A DNA stretch of 64,000 nucleotides from Brachypodius melanocephalos (GCA_013398615.1 VZSR01000520.1:30051604-30115603), one strand, 5' to 3'. Shown: positions 28,001-37,339, numbered from the stretch's first letter. Program-made: numbers and translations. The notes: a model not told the origin generated them from the letters alone.

Positions 28001-30562
28001 TTACATAAACCCCTATTTTTAGAAGTTTCACTTTGAGGAAAAGGAAGCCATTCCAAATTTAAGAGTACAGAGCTAGCTACATTCAGAAATTAGTTCTTCA
28101 TTTTTCAAACTTATATCTTGTTTTTTACAAATTTTTACAATTGCATTTATTAACTTTGGTTCTTAGCCACTTGCTTTGTCACACCTTTATTTGAAAATCC
28201 ACAAAACATCAGTTTCTAAACGTCCTTCTTTTTCTAAGAGAAGCTTGTAAACAATGGTTAAATTGATGCTTTACTCCTGCAGAATTATAGACTGGGTTGG
28301 ATCTCTTTCTCTGAAGAAAACAACTTTCTTTTCTACACATTTGCTTCTTCACTGTCTTTACATTCACATGTAAAATATTCCTACATTTCACATGTATCTG
28401 TTTCAAGGCAGCACCTGCTGCAGATTGTTTGCAACCAAATTGTAAACCTCTCTTGCCCTAGCAGAACTAATTTGTTTTGCTTTCTCTAAGACACCTGTTC
28501 TCAAACTTGTAAAAAACTCATTTTAGAATTTCCATCCTTTCTGCAATTTAGAGCAAGCTGGTCAACAGATCCAGAAACTGTTGCGGAATGACAGGAAAAA
28601 AAGCTACACCAGTATGATCACAATCCCATTCCCTGCTATAATTCAGCTTTTATCACTTCTTCATGCAGAAGAAACATATTCCCTTATACTCTATTTCAGC
28701 TACACATCTTGTACTTGGCATAGTACCATAACATAATCTACTGAGTGCTTATAAACCAGAAAAGTAATGAGTCTACAAAACCTGTCAGAATTTCATTATA
28801 TAACATTACTACATTATGATTTAGTTTCCTCAAATAAATATTAAAAGTTTCTGTTTACAGCTACTTAACTCCTTATATATTCTGTCCATGAATACCAAGT
28901 TTTCAGCTATGAATTCAACTACTGAAAAATACCTAAGAAGTTAAGATAAAGTGAAAGTTGCTCACATTTGTTATTGCTTTGGTTTGTTCCTTGTTGTATT
29001 CTCTGTACTGTCCTAGCAAATGGTCGACATGTCTTAGATTTCTGTTGGTATCCTTAAATAAAAGAGTTTTAGAAAGAATGTCAAAACACAAACCTCCTCT
29101 AATCAAACATTACTGATGTCTTTATTCTTATTGATTTCTAAGATTAAATTGAAAACACAAGTGCTTTCTAAAGGGTCTAAGCATTCAAAATCGTATTCAA
29201 GTAACCAGAACCTTTAGGAGTACAGCATGGCTAAAGGGAGGGAAAAAGAAAGAAAAAGAAAAAAATCAAAACCAAACGCTATCATTTTAGACCAACAGTA
29301 AGGCCTCAGCTTCAAATAAAAAGTTTTTTCAAGTTTCAGTCAGAAAAATCTTTTTAATCCAAAGACCTTAACATTACCTGCTTGTGGAACAGAATGATTA
29401 CCAGAGAAATAACAGATTTTTGAAGTAGAACACACTAAGTAAGGTCACTACAAGAGTATTCTCTGATCAGATAAACACCTGGATCAGACGGAAGATCTGC
29501 TGAAAAGCAGTCCACAAACAGCAATTAGCTTAAAATAAGAATTTCAGGAGAGTAGCTAGAAAGAGGTTAGACAAAATCAGAATACCAAAGAATTCCTTTT
29601 AAAAAACAGTCAGTCTGTATTCTTATTAACTTATCTTTTTTTCTAGATTGGTGTTTATTTTCCAGGTAAGAAATTTTGAAGTTTAAGTTTACCATTCTAT
29701 ACTGATTTTTCTCTTCTCATATATTAAAAGGAAAAAAAATACTGCTGGCCAAACAATAAGTAATAAAACATGCACCCAACCCACTCTAGGTATTCAGAAC
29801 TGTCAGCTAGAGAAGAATGGGAATAAATTATCAAGCACCGATGAGGTCAGGATAGCTAAATGTCTCCTTCCACTTGCAAAACAAATTCAGATATTCCTTC
29901 TGCATCCTCCCCTTTTTCTTGCTCAGGTACATATCTCTTACAAGTTTAGAAATAATGCTTCTCACAGTGCTTCTTTACATCTAGAAAATATTTCAAATGT
30001 AAGCTCTATCCTGAAGGAATTGACTGCTTACATATTTATCAGAAATTTGGAAATTTTACACAGTACAAAGACAACTAAGACAAGGCTGAAACTTTCTGCT
30101 GGAAAATTTAATGCCTCTTGTGAAAATCTAACAAAGCTGATTTGGCCTTATTCAGTTTGCTAACTTTCCCCAACACATCATTGTTTCTAACAACATTCTA
30201 TTACTGTCTGAAATAGCAGCTGTAAAAAAGTGTAACAAGCCACACACTTTCAGCTCAAAAGCAGTATGATCAACTTCCCAAAACCGTTTTTGGTTTGCAC
30301 AGAAAGCAAAGTTTCCCATCTGTACAGTGCATGCCACAATTTTAGAAATGAAAATTTGACCCCGTGTAACAGAAATGCAAGCTCTATAAATACTTAAAAA
30401 GTGTATTTTGTAAACAACCTGCAAAGTGCTTGCTAAAGTATGGATCTTCTCCGTAACTTCTTCAGCACCATAGTTCTGAGCTCTGTTGTGGGATGCTCTC
30501 AAAGGCCGCCTTCCAATCCGACCCGTAAGAAAGTTGTCTGAATCACTGGATGAATCTGCCAT
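3841..30562 (-). CDS. CEP128: CEP128, centrosomal protein of 128 kDa (5' part, 11 coding exons; 3' end outside window)
   Basis: CEP128 is a coiled-coil protein of the subdistal appendages of the mother centriole. It is needed for appendage assembly, microtubule anchoring and cilium-linked TGF-beta/BMP signalling (known for the family). Seen here: eleven minus-strand exons at 30562-30419, 29052-28966, 27565-27439, 26597-26476, 23766-23675, 22946-22874, 16059-15943, 8775-8689, 7221-7147, 5949-5817 and 4001-3841. Joined, they give 1218 nt, or 406 codons, without a stop. All junctions are GT-AG and phases agree (0,0,1,0,2,0,0,0,0,1). The protein is rich in E, K, Q, R and L with heptad-like spacing, as expected for coiled coil. 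Signature stretches are FHQSLRDLSSEQVRLGDD, RRLQEIEEEMRAERQLIERR and EREKQDLEKHILELKAKL, which I recognise from vertebrate CEP128. The human protein is about 1,094 residues, so some 60% lies beyond base 1. The start is the first ATG after the exon-2 acceptor. Confidence 0.95.
4467..4593. repeat. Tandem duplication, two copies of a 67-bp unit
   Basis: Both copies carry AACTACAAC, then AGTTTTGATAAGAGTAAGCT, then TCAGAAATTCAA, at a constant 67-bp offset (4467 and 4534) with a handful of substitutions. It lies in CEP128 intron 11. It looks like a simple local duplication, not a transposon. Confidence 0.85.
5817..5949 (-). CDS. CEP128: CEP128 exon 11 (residues 309-352 plus 1 nt)
   Basis: The acceptor is TATCTTTTAG and the donor is GAGCAG then GTACAA. 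The exon encodes IEDLRSQLLRAEEDRVELQH, then QISYAAVHRQSYQDVQDDDR and RIRA. It is 133 nt, phase 0 in and phase 1 out. It aligns with VEELRTQLTKAEGDRKGLQH of the human protein. Confidence 0.93.
7147..7221 (-). CDS. CEP128: CEP128 exon 10 (residues 284-308)
   Basis: The acceptor is AAATGAAAG and the donor is CATCAG then GTAACT. The exon encodes LEQELEQSRKKLSESEGSRE then ALLHQ. It is 75 nt, phase 0. It corresponds to the LEQELELSRRLLNQSEGSRE segment of mammalian CEP128. Confidence 0.92.
8689..8775 (-). CDS. CEP128: CEP128 exon 9 (residues 255-283)
   Basis: The acceptor is TTTCTCCTCTAAAG and the donor is CACCAG then GTAAGA. The exon encodes VLRKQDAKADETEELMRNKL then VKYESEKHQ. It is 87 nt, phase 0. 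It corresponds to human ALKKQEAKADEHEGAIKNKL. Confidence 0.93.
8776..15942 (-). other. CEP128: CEP128 intron 8
   Basis: A 7,167-bp intron. It contains a CR1 tail (11632-11692), an adjacent GC-richer block to about 11960 that I cannot classify, a G/T-rich run near 12285-12350 and otherwise unremarkable AT-rich sequence. Scattered short open frames have no coding character I can recognise. Confidence 0.6.
11632..11692 (+). mobile_element. CR1 LINE 3'-terminal fragment
   Basis: The plus strand reads TTGGACCCAATGATCTTGAG, then GGTCTCTTCCAACC and a short ATTCTGTG direct repeat ending the element. This is the diagnostic 3' end of chicken-repeat-1 elements. Only about 60 bp remain, a typical 5' truncation. 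Confidence 0.85.
15943..16059 (-). CDS. CEP128: CEP128 exon 8 (residues 216-254)
   Basis: The acceptor is TTTTGAAG and the donor is CAGGAG then GTATGC. The exon encodes VSERVERRLQEIEEEMRAER, then QLIERRQDQLGHVSLQLQE. It is 117 nt, phase 0 on both sides. The flanking introns of 6.8 and 7.2 kb are the largest complete CEP128 introns in the window. Confidence 0.95.
17622..17653. repeat. Short perfect inverted repeat (13-bp arms, 6-nt loop)
   Basis: CTTTCTTAATAGC and its exact reverse complement GCTATTAAGAAAG are separated by ACTAAA. Intronic in CEP128. No function is implied by context. Confidence 0.8.
22466..22490 (+). repeat. (GGGA)n microsatellite
   Basis: About six uninterrupted copies of GGGA. 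G-runs of three separated by one base make it a candidate quadruplex-forming tract on the plus strand. It lies 384 bp beyond the CEP128 exon-7 donor. Confidence 0.95.
22874..22946 (-). CDS. CEP128: CEP128 exon 7 (residues 191-215)
   Basis: The acceptor is AAG with a modest pyrimidine tract and the donor is GAAGTG then GTGAGT. With the two bases carried over from exon 6 it encodes RTDAELRKTLEELSEKLTES followed by QRQEV. It is 73 nt, phase 2 in and phase 0 out. It matches the AETKRALEELTEKLNEAQKQ region and begins the long coiled coil. Confidence 0.92.
23675..23766 (-). CDS. CEP128: CEP128 exon 6 (residues 161-190 plus 2 nt)
   Basis: The acceptor is TTTTACTTACAG and the donor is AAATCG then GTATAA. 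The exon encodes LHSFHQSLRDLSSEQVRLGD followed by DISRELSRRN. It is 92 nt, phase 0 in and phase 2 out. It is the most strongly conserved CEP128 segment in the window. Confidence 0.95.
23767..26475 (-). other. CEP128: CEP128 intron 5
   Basis: A 2,709-bp intron carrying the CR1 copy at 25798-26146 and a small imperfect triplicate near 26297-26342 (AATGAAAAAAGCCT-like units of about 16 bp). Nothing else recognised. Confidence 0.6.
25798..26146 (-). mobile_element. CR1 LINE, 3' end, about 350 bp
   Basis: The plus strand carries the reverse complement of the CR1 3' region: GGAAGGGACTTCTGGAGATC at the 3' end, TGAATGTCTCCAGACAAGGA, GCCTGTGCCAGTGCCCTGCC, GGGCACCACTGAACAGTCTG and a CTTCTCCAGACTAAACAGGC end. 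These are standard landmarks of the CR1 ORF2 C-terminus and 3' UTR. It is 5' truncated and degraded. It lies in the same orientation as CEP128 transcription. Confidence 0.92.
26476..26597 (-). CDS. CEP128: CEP128 exon 5 (residues 120-160)
   Basis: The acceptor ATCTCCTACAG is followed, after completion of the split glycine codon, by NHHFLPTSPLRDYG, a basic KHRRSRSANVRFVNE stretch and ESVDQ. The donor is CCAG then GTACAG. The exon is 122 nt, phase 1 in and phase 0 out. It is equivalent to the HHFPPTSPLKDYG segment of the human protein. It looks like a flexible basic linker rather than coiled coil. Confidence 0.92.
27439..27565 (-). CDS. CEP128: CEP128 exon 4 (residues 78-119 plus 1 nt)
   Basis: The acceptor is TTTTCTGCAG and the donor is TCAG then GTAAAA. 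The exon encodes LKETLEQSIGQLKSQRLTRN, a serine-rich stretch (SASLSSLYPS) and DLDGEGTS. It is 127 nt, phase 0 in and phase 1 out. It matches the LKESLEQSIDQLRSQRLLRN region of mammalian CEP128. Confidence 0.93.
28966..29052 (-). CDS. CEP128: CEP128 exon 3 (residues 49-77)
   Basis: The acceptor TATTTAAG is followed by GATACCAAC. The exon encodes DTNRNLRHVDHLLGQYREYN and ends with donor GTGAGC at 28965-28960. It is 87 nt, phase 0 on both sides. It matches the vertebrate DTSRNLRQVDQMLGRYREY segment. Confidence 0.93.
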
Positions 30563-30576
30563 CAGTATCTTGAAGC
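30419..30576 (-). CDS. CEP128: CEP128 exon 2 (first coding exon; residues 1-48)
   Basis: The acceptor TTCCTGCCTAG ends at 30577. It is followed by 14 nt of 5' UTR and the ATG at 30562-30560. The exon encodes an acidic, serine-rich N-terminus (MADSSSDSDNF), an arginine-rich stretch, and the conserved EEVTEKIHTLASTLQ, which aligns with EVTEKVNTITSTLQ of mammalian CEP128. The donor is CAG then GTTGTT (GT at 30418-30417), a weaker donor than the others in this gene. The reading frame runs on into the intron to 30152, but that tail is intronic. The exon ends in phase 0. Confidence 0.93.
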
Positions 30577-33255
30577 CTAGGCAGGAAAACCAGAAAAAGT
30601 AACCAGAAAATGTTAATTTCTGTCTCTAATTGAACAGTCTTGCACAATACTCCCAAAGCAACTTCATAAATTCAGATTACACTTACATTAGCCATTCTGG
30701 TTTGGGTCAGCTGGATGTACTTTTGAAGCAGATCTTCCAAATGCTCCTCAGTTAATACCTTTGTTCACACTATGAAGCATGATCAAGATGCAGGAGGCAG
30801 AGCCTCTTAGGAGCAAATTAAATCAAAATATGTGCTCTCACTGCTTCCAATTGTTGAGTACCCATGATAAAATTATGGCCCAAAGCAAATTCTCTCTCCA
30901 AAACATACAGTGAAGACATCAATGTTTTATCAATCACCCTGGTCTGCCGAACCACCCTCCTTTACCTCACACTGCTCACTAAGCTGTCTTCAGAATGGGG
31001 ATTGTTAAATCTCAAGGATGGCAAGATAGAGGGAAAATAGCAACAATCATCAGATGGGTCAAATTTTTAAAAACTACAGACAACTACGCCTAGTATAGTA
31101 ACAGTAACTGATAGTAACAACCCTCAAAAGGTAGGTTGGATTGAAATTTTTTCTAACTATTACACGCTGCAGCAGTTTGCCCTAAGGAAACTGCTGCAGT
31201 GCGTAACAGTTTAAGAAAGTCACCATGGCATGACTTGGTCAAAGAACAAATAGACTGCCAAACTCTTGAACCCCTGTAGTCAATGAAAGAAAAGGTCACA
31301 GTAAAGATGTCATTCTTCTAGCCATGAAAGCTGAAATTTCCAAAAGAAACCATGGATGGATTCAAATATTATGTTATGTTTTATATGGAGACAACTTGAT
31401 GTTTTTCCAGGTCTTTATATTTAATTTTTAAAAGGTTTCAAATTTATGTCCCCCAGACTTGGATAAAAACCTTTCACACATGAAGAGCAAATCAATGTGC
31501 TCAGTCTGTGCTCAAGTACATCAGTATTTCTTATATTTTCTGAACTGGTGAATTTACTTCATCTTTCCTCTTTCTTACCTCACTAAAGCACATTTTTACT
31601 AACAGTTTCAGAATTTGTTATTCCAGTGCCTCACTCTCATCAGCTGCAATGAAGTCTTAATGAGACTGATAAAGAATAAACACTAAACACTAGGAAACAG
31701 GAATTATGGGATATTTTCAAAGACAAAGAAAAATAAAATAAATAAAATACTAGTAGAAATAATAACATGCAATAATATTGGTTTTACTGTAATTTAGTAA
31801 AAAAAAAAAATTCAACAAAACCCAACAAACAAGTAGACCCAACCATAAGATTCCCAACTACTGAAAAACAAAGACTGGAGAAAAAAATGGAAATAAAGAC
31901 TTACAGCAGGAAAGATTAATGAGTTTATTTTCAGCTGTGCAAAAATAGGCTCATTAAGATATATACTAGTAAAAGCACAGAAGAAAGGTCAGTAATCAAG
32001 GTAAACATAAAAGAAAGCACAAGATAAATAGAGCATTTTGCCTGAAGAAAACTTATTTATGTTTAAGCATTCTCCTTTGTTCTCATGAACAACCTAAAAG
32101 GAACCACAAGTACTTTTAAAGTGAAGAAGTTGTTTCACATAAGGCAACATCCTCATTTTTAAAGGAACGGTGCAAGTTTCACTTTAGACTAAAATAATAA
32201 AAATCACAAAGTAGAAATTTGTAGAAATGTTCCATATGCACATTTGCCTATCAATTGAAACAAACAAACAAAAAAAAAGTTATCACTTTTTCCAAAAAGC
32301 AAAATTAATTTCAGCACACGATCATATGACCTACTTGACAGTAGGAATCATTTGGCTCTTACTGGTTTTTAGTTCTACCCGAACAGATCATAACCTTTGC
32401 TGAACTGATGAAAAGCATCAATACTCAGTATTTTCCTTTCCTGAAGGAAGCAGAGGATTTCAGCTTTACTGAGGACTCTTTTTAAGAGAATTGCCAGGTA
32501 AGAAGTAGAGCTGACAATCAGAATGTCAAGCTCTCCAGCTCAAGTAAACAAAAGATAAAGCCACTGCATACAATTTGATTATTCCTCAAGTGTTTTATTT
32601 GTTCAGCTCCACACAAACTAATCTATCACTAGGTAACTAACCTAGTGTTAAAGGAATAGTTGAAGCCTTATAGCTAAGACTGAGCACGACGAAAAAAAAA
32701 AAGCATACTTATAGTCATTCCAGAAAGGAAATGACACCTGGAAGGCCCTTTCTTTCAGTGCTTGTATTTGAGCCCGGAAAAAGACTGGAAGGTGAGCCCA
32801 TATGGTGATATTTCATCACTGTGCCTTCAGGGATCAGTACCACATTTTATTATCAATTTGTCATATCGTGCTCTCAGTACACTACAGCAGCACGACACAG
32901 AAAACAGCTCCTTCACACTGCTTATCAGCAAGCAATGTCCTCTGTAAATCCTCCTCCCGGCGGGCACGCAGCGAGCTTCACTAAAACCCGACTCCAACTC
33001 TGAGTGTTGTTCTTTGGCCCAGACAGGACCGCGGAACCCAGAACGGCGCCGGTCACGCCGCCGGCCGGGCCTCCGGACTGCCCCGGGGAACCCCGCGGCC
33101 GCCGCACCCCGCGCCTCCCGCTCCGCTCCGCTCCAAGCCGGACAGCGCCTCCCGCACACCCCTCTGGCTGCGACCCTTCCCACAGCCACAGCCCTCACCG
33201 CACAGCACTCCCAGGCGCGGTCGCCCCGTCCCCGGACACCTTCCGCCCGCCTCAC
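30577..33255 (-). other. CEP128: CEP128 intron 1
   Basis: A 2,679-bp intron between the non-coding first exon and the exon with the start codon. It holds an exon-like open segment ending in a consensus donor (30687-30758) and a long near-palindrome (31151-31217). The remainder is AT-rich without recognisable features. Confidence 0.55.
31151..31217. repeat. Long near-perfect inverted repeat (28-30 nt arms, 9-nt loop)
   Basis: The left arm 31151-31178 ends in GCTGCAGCAGTTT. The right arm 31188-31217 begins AAACTGCTGCAG. The inner 19 positions pair with two mismatches that are G-U compatible in one strand, and imperfect pairing extends outward through CTAACTATTA against TAACAGTTTAAG. The loop is GCCCTAAGG. 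It could be a miRNA-like hairpin, a MITE remnant or an unrelated palindrome. The family is not recognised. Confidence 0.8.
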
Positions 33256-33400
33256 CTCGCCGCTATGGCAACTTGAACTAGCCGCCCTGCCGCCAGCTGC
33301 CGGGGCCACGGGCCGGGCGCCGGGCCCCCCGCAGTGCTCCATGGGACAGGGAGTCCAGAAGCCACTGGCCCACCGTAGAAAATGCAGTGTGCGAGACTTC
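33256..33400 (-). other. CEP128: CEP128 non-coding exon 1 (5' UTR), upstream end approximate
   Basis: On the minus strand a good splice donor, GCGAG then GTGAGG, lies with its last exon base at 33256, inside the CpG-rich block. The first coding exon has an acceptor 14 nt upstream of its ATG, so a 5' untranslated exon upstream is required, and this is the only strong donor in the GC-rich region. The intron to the exon-2 acceptor would be 2,679 bp. The transcription start is not defined by the sequence (no TATA box), and the 33400 limit is a guess placed at the ZNF143-like motif. Confidence 0.55.
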
Positions 33401-33421
33401 AACTCCCGAGAGGCTTTGCGG
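33395..33421 (+). promoter_or_regulatory. ZNF143/Staf-like (SBS) promoter motif
   Basis: The plus strand reads ACTTCAACTCCCGAGAGG and then CTTTGCGG. This resembles the extended ZNF143/Staf site found in many bidirectional CpG promoters (ACTACAACTCCCAGCATGC followed by a GCGG tail), with several mismatches. It sits about 140-165 bp upstream of the exon-1 donor, where a core promoter element is expected. Assignment is by eye. Confidence 0.45.
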
Positions 33422-34849
33422 CGGCAGTATGGTGAAGGACGGGCAGGCCCCGCCTTCCTGGGAGGCCGCTGGGCCTGTGGAGAGCGCTGGTGGCAGCGGC
33501 GGGAGGTTCCGCAAGTGACCTGGTGTTTATGAAAGTTGTTCGGTGAAACCCGCACTTTTTACAAAATACGCATTGGTGTTCACAAACATGTCCGCTAAAC
33601 GACTCCGAAGAGCAAAAACAAAGCTGTTGCCCTAGTAAAACCGGCGAGTCTGTTCCGAGCAAAGGGCTGAGACACTGGGAAAAGGCGTGAGCTACAGAGA
33701 CCAGCTATTGTTTACAAGAAGGCATCTCCCTTCCTGTTTTTTAGCTTTTTCTCATTTTCTTAAGCCACGCATCTCCTTGGTCCCAAATGTTATATCCGCT
33801 ACCCTTATGTGCAGTAAAAACGACCAAATATTACACACTGCTACTCTGACTGGCCTTGAAGAGAGAAAAGGGATAAAGAGTGTTGTGACTGATTACAGGA
33901 AATGTCTCCTGGACCTCTGAAACTTGGGCAGAGCTCACAATAGGCTAACAGTCACTGGAATATTTGAGGCATTAGCCTCACCTGAGCTGAAGGCAGGTGA
34001 GACACAATACAGGAATGTAAGGGTTTAATTTTATATATACAGGAATGTAAGAGTATAATTTATTTCTCTGTGAGCTGAAGCATTAGTGAGTAAGTAGTAA
34101 AGAATTAAGTTTTTCCTAGCTTCAATACCAGAGCATTGTCCTGACCTTACCTTTGCAAATTGCAACATAGTCGTGTTGCGTTTGCAGGTCTAAATGCAGG
34201 CTGAGAGTCAGGGCTTCTGGTCAGTCATCTGCTTATGGTGGTCTCTGAGAGACAGGCCCTGAATTTTCCTGAGTTATCTGAGGGTTTTTCTCTGAGTTTT
34301 GCACCTGGCCGTGGACTTACTCTACAGACTCAAAAGAATTCACCTATGAGCAGATTTCTTTTCCTGCCCTAGTAGTGTATCTCACGCCACCACAGAGAGG
34401 ATGAAGGGGTAAGTAACGTGTCCTGAATGTGACTGGAACATATATGATGTTCTTACATCTTTGCTGCACGTGAGCACGTCTGACTTGCTGCTGACACAAT
34501 GTTCCAGTGGAAGCTGATGCCAGTGCCTGAGACGAGGCACAGTGGCTGGTTGTAAAGACCAGGCTGACCATGCATGCACCGACTGAGAAAGTAGCTAGTT
34601 GACAAAGAGCATTTGCTAGGTTGTAGCAGAAGAAGCAAATGTTTTCAGTGCTTCAAACAGCTACATTGTCAGCTGCAGCATTGCACAAATACTCTCCTTC
34701 ACATACGCATATGCAATAAACCTTATGCCAATGATTAAAACGTAGGATTTTTCATCCCCATCAAGTTAAGTCTTGCTTGGTATAAAATTTGAGATACTAA
34801 GAACTGTTACGGAAAACACATAAGCAGGCATATATGCCAAGATTTCTGG

Positions 34850-35275
34850 CATGGTTTAGGAATGGTATTCCCCAATTTAGTATTTCCACTGAAAAAACCC
34901 AAACCTGCTCCCTCACTGCCCTCTCCTTTTCCACCCTGCCCCCTGCAGTGGGCTGCAGAGGAGAATTGGAGACACAAAAGATAAAGATCACAGGTTGAAA
35001 CAAGAACGATTTACTGGAAACAGAAAAAGTACTAATTACATAGAATATTAAAAAAAAGAAATGATCCATGGAAAATAACAATGCAATAAAAGACAATACC
35101 AGATGGCTCCTTCCACCACGTTTCCTCAGCTGGAAGGAGCTCTTTTTTCCCAGAAGCGATTCTTTCCCCTGCACCTGACAAATGGCTTAGGTGGTATAAA
35201 ATAACTTTCGGGTCCCAACCATGCCCCCTTCTGGTTCCTACTAAAATAAACCCTGTTCTGACTGGAACCGGGACA
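34850..35275 (-). mobile_element. ERVL-type LTR, probably solitary
   Basis: Read on the minus strand the block starts TGTCCCGGTTCCAGTCAGAA, then CAGGGTTTATTTTAGTAGGA. It continues to a terminal part with CAGTAAATCGTTCTTGTTTC, AACC, a pyrimidine-rich stretch and a GGGGGCAGGG / GAGTGAG-like end. This order (TGTCCCGG... TTAATTTT-like ... AAATCGTTCTTATCTCAACC-like ... G-rich tail) is what I know from avian ERVL LTRs. No internal retroviral coding region flanks it. The 3' boundary is approximate. No open reading frame of interest remains. Confidence 0.6.
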
Positions 35276-37339
35276 ATCCTGGATTTCGTGTATCTTTGCT
35301 GAAAAACATTCAAACCATCCAGATCCCACCACTCTCCACAGAGAAGAATGCAGCATTTCACTGATGTTTTCACACTCAGTTTATTCGGTGAAAATCAGTA
35401 TAAAGTAACAAACTGCTTGAAGTGCCCTGTGTATTTCGTACAACATATTTGGTGCCAGTTTCTGCTGTCTTCTCTTCAAAATTCGAGGAATGAAAGAACA
35501 AGTAGGTGTGATAGGGTTGTTCATGAGGGTTGCTAATTTGCCAGTGCAGTGAACTGTCAGCTCAGTAAAGACTGTTCCTTGTACCTGTGCATTTTGATTT
35601 CCAGAGCAGATGGATGTATTAGAGAATTTTTACTACACCTTTCTTTAGAGCAGGGAGAGGCCTAAGATTAGTGTGCATGTATTTGCCACTGTGTCCACCG
35701 CCCTGGCAGTCCATTTGGCCCAGCATACTGTGTTCATCAGTGGCAGCAGGTTATATTTAGAGAGAGCACATGAACCTGGCTACGTACTGTGATCTAACCC
35801 TCTATAGTTTCTTCTGGAACCTGCATTTGTTATGTCAGAGCACGTTTATAAGAAGGCCGTTTCCTTCGGTGTCTGTTTACAGGCCTGTAGAACCTAAGTT
35901 TGTATCATCCTGAGTGCCTTCCCAACCTCCTAGCGATGATTTCTGGAAGCTTACTTCTGAGTGTGAGAAAAACTGCTGGATTACTACTCTATGTAGGTTT
36001 TGCATAACTTAAGGGCCTTTGCTGAAGACTATGCTAAAGGCAGATTTAAAATCTAAACTGTATCTAGGGTCCTTTTGACACCTTCAGAAGACTTTCAAAA
36101 CATATAAGGAACATCTGTCCTTCAAAACAGCTGTTCTGATTCTTCCTTCAAAGAGCATGCATGCATTAATTTTATTCTTCCTAGTAGTTTATACTGATTT
36201 ACCCTCTACAGTTGTCAGAGCCATATTTCTGGAATTCTCTTTTTGAAGCTGAGCAGGACTGTGATTTTGTTTGTTTGTTTGTTTACTTTTGTCATAAAGA
36301 TGTTTAATATGTGCATAAGATTGCTATAGAACATCTTCAGTTTGGGATGAGGATGAGGAGAAATGATTTAACTGTGCACAACAAAGCACTATACTAGACA
36401 TAATTATAAAGAATTTGTTTAACTTTACAAGAACAGAACCCTTTTATTTTATTAGATTAATTTTAAAACATGTATGCCAGGATTTTGTTATCTGAAATGC
36501 TGTGTTGCAACAGTAACTTGACAGTGCTTGCATTTAGAGAGGCCAGCATGATCTTTCTGCTTCAAGTTGCTTGATTGCTGCTGTTGTGTCCCTTGACTAA
36601 TACAAATATAGATCTTCGCTAAAACCTTTTAAAAAAAAGGAAATATTATTCTGAGCCATTATATTACTGCATATATATAAATAAATGTGTATTGAGTCTG
36701 AGGACACAGACTTTAAGGACAGAAAATCCAGAAGGACTATAACTTTTTTTGAAAAACCATTTCTTATTTTTAAGGTTAAATTTAATTTTTTGACTTCTTG
36801 TATTTGTCACTAGTGATACCTTTTCGTGCTATCCTACTTGTCCTCCATGACAAGTCGTTATTCATGTAGCTTTCAGGAGATTGTTTCGCTATTTCTTTCA
36901 CAAGGCTATTAAAATTTAAAAAAAAAAAAAAAAAGGCAACACAAAATAAATAACTGTCTTACAGATTCATCTTTCATGGTGCTCAGAAAATGAGTTCTTT
37001 TATGAACAGCTATCATAAATGCATAAAAGAAGAGAAGCACTGCATTGTAGATGAATTGTCACCTAAGTCAGTGAGCTTAGAAGCCATTTTTTATTTATGA
37101 TTGTTGTAATGAACAGTCAAACCTTCTATGTAACATGCTGGTCTCTTTATTAAAGGAAGTATGTGCCATGACCCAAGTAAAAGTGCAAGATCTGTCTGAA
37201 GTCTGAATTATGAGGGCAAATCCATTTTTGCTAGAGGTTATTTCTAAGCCTGGATGCCCATGCAAGAGATGCAGACAGACATGGCTAGAAAGCTGACTTT
37301 AGATGAAGAGGCACAGGGAATGTAAGCCTGAGGGGAAAA

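Larger units (their letters stand above)
26598..30418 (-). other. CEP128: CEP128 introns 2-4 (around exons 3 and 4)
   Basis: Introns of 1,366 bp (29053-30418), 1,400 bp (27566-28965) and 841 bp (26598-27438). I see no repeat family or RNA gene in them. Confidence 0.6.
33010..33530. promoter_or_regulatory. CpG-rich promoter of CEP128
   Basis: This is an abrupt block of high GC and dense CpG in otherwise AT-rich DNA. It contains the exon-1 donor (33256) on the minus strand and a ZNF143-like motif at about 33395-33421. No TATA box is placed plausibly. Long open frames on both strands here are a by-product of the base composition. Whether it also fires on the plus strand cannot be told from the sequence. 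Confidence 0.8.

Noticed and set aside
32827..33555. 242-codon open frame on the minus strand, with overlapping plus-strand frames (33014-33532)
   Set aside because: Composition effect of the CpG-rich CEP128 promoter. R/A/G/P-rich, no motif, several overlapping frames on both strands, and the region contains the exon-1 splice donor.
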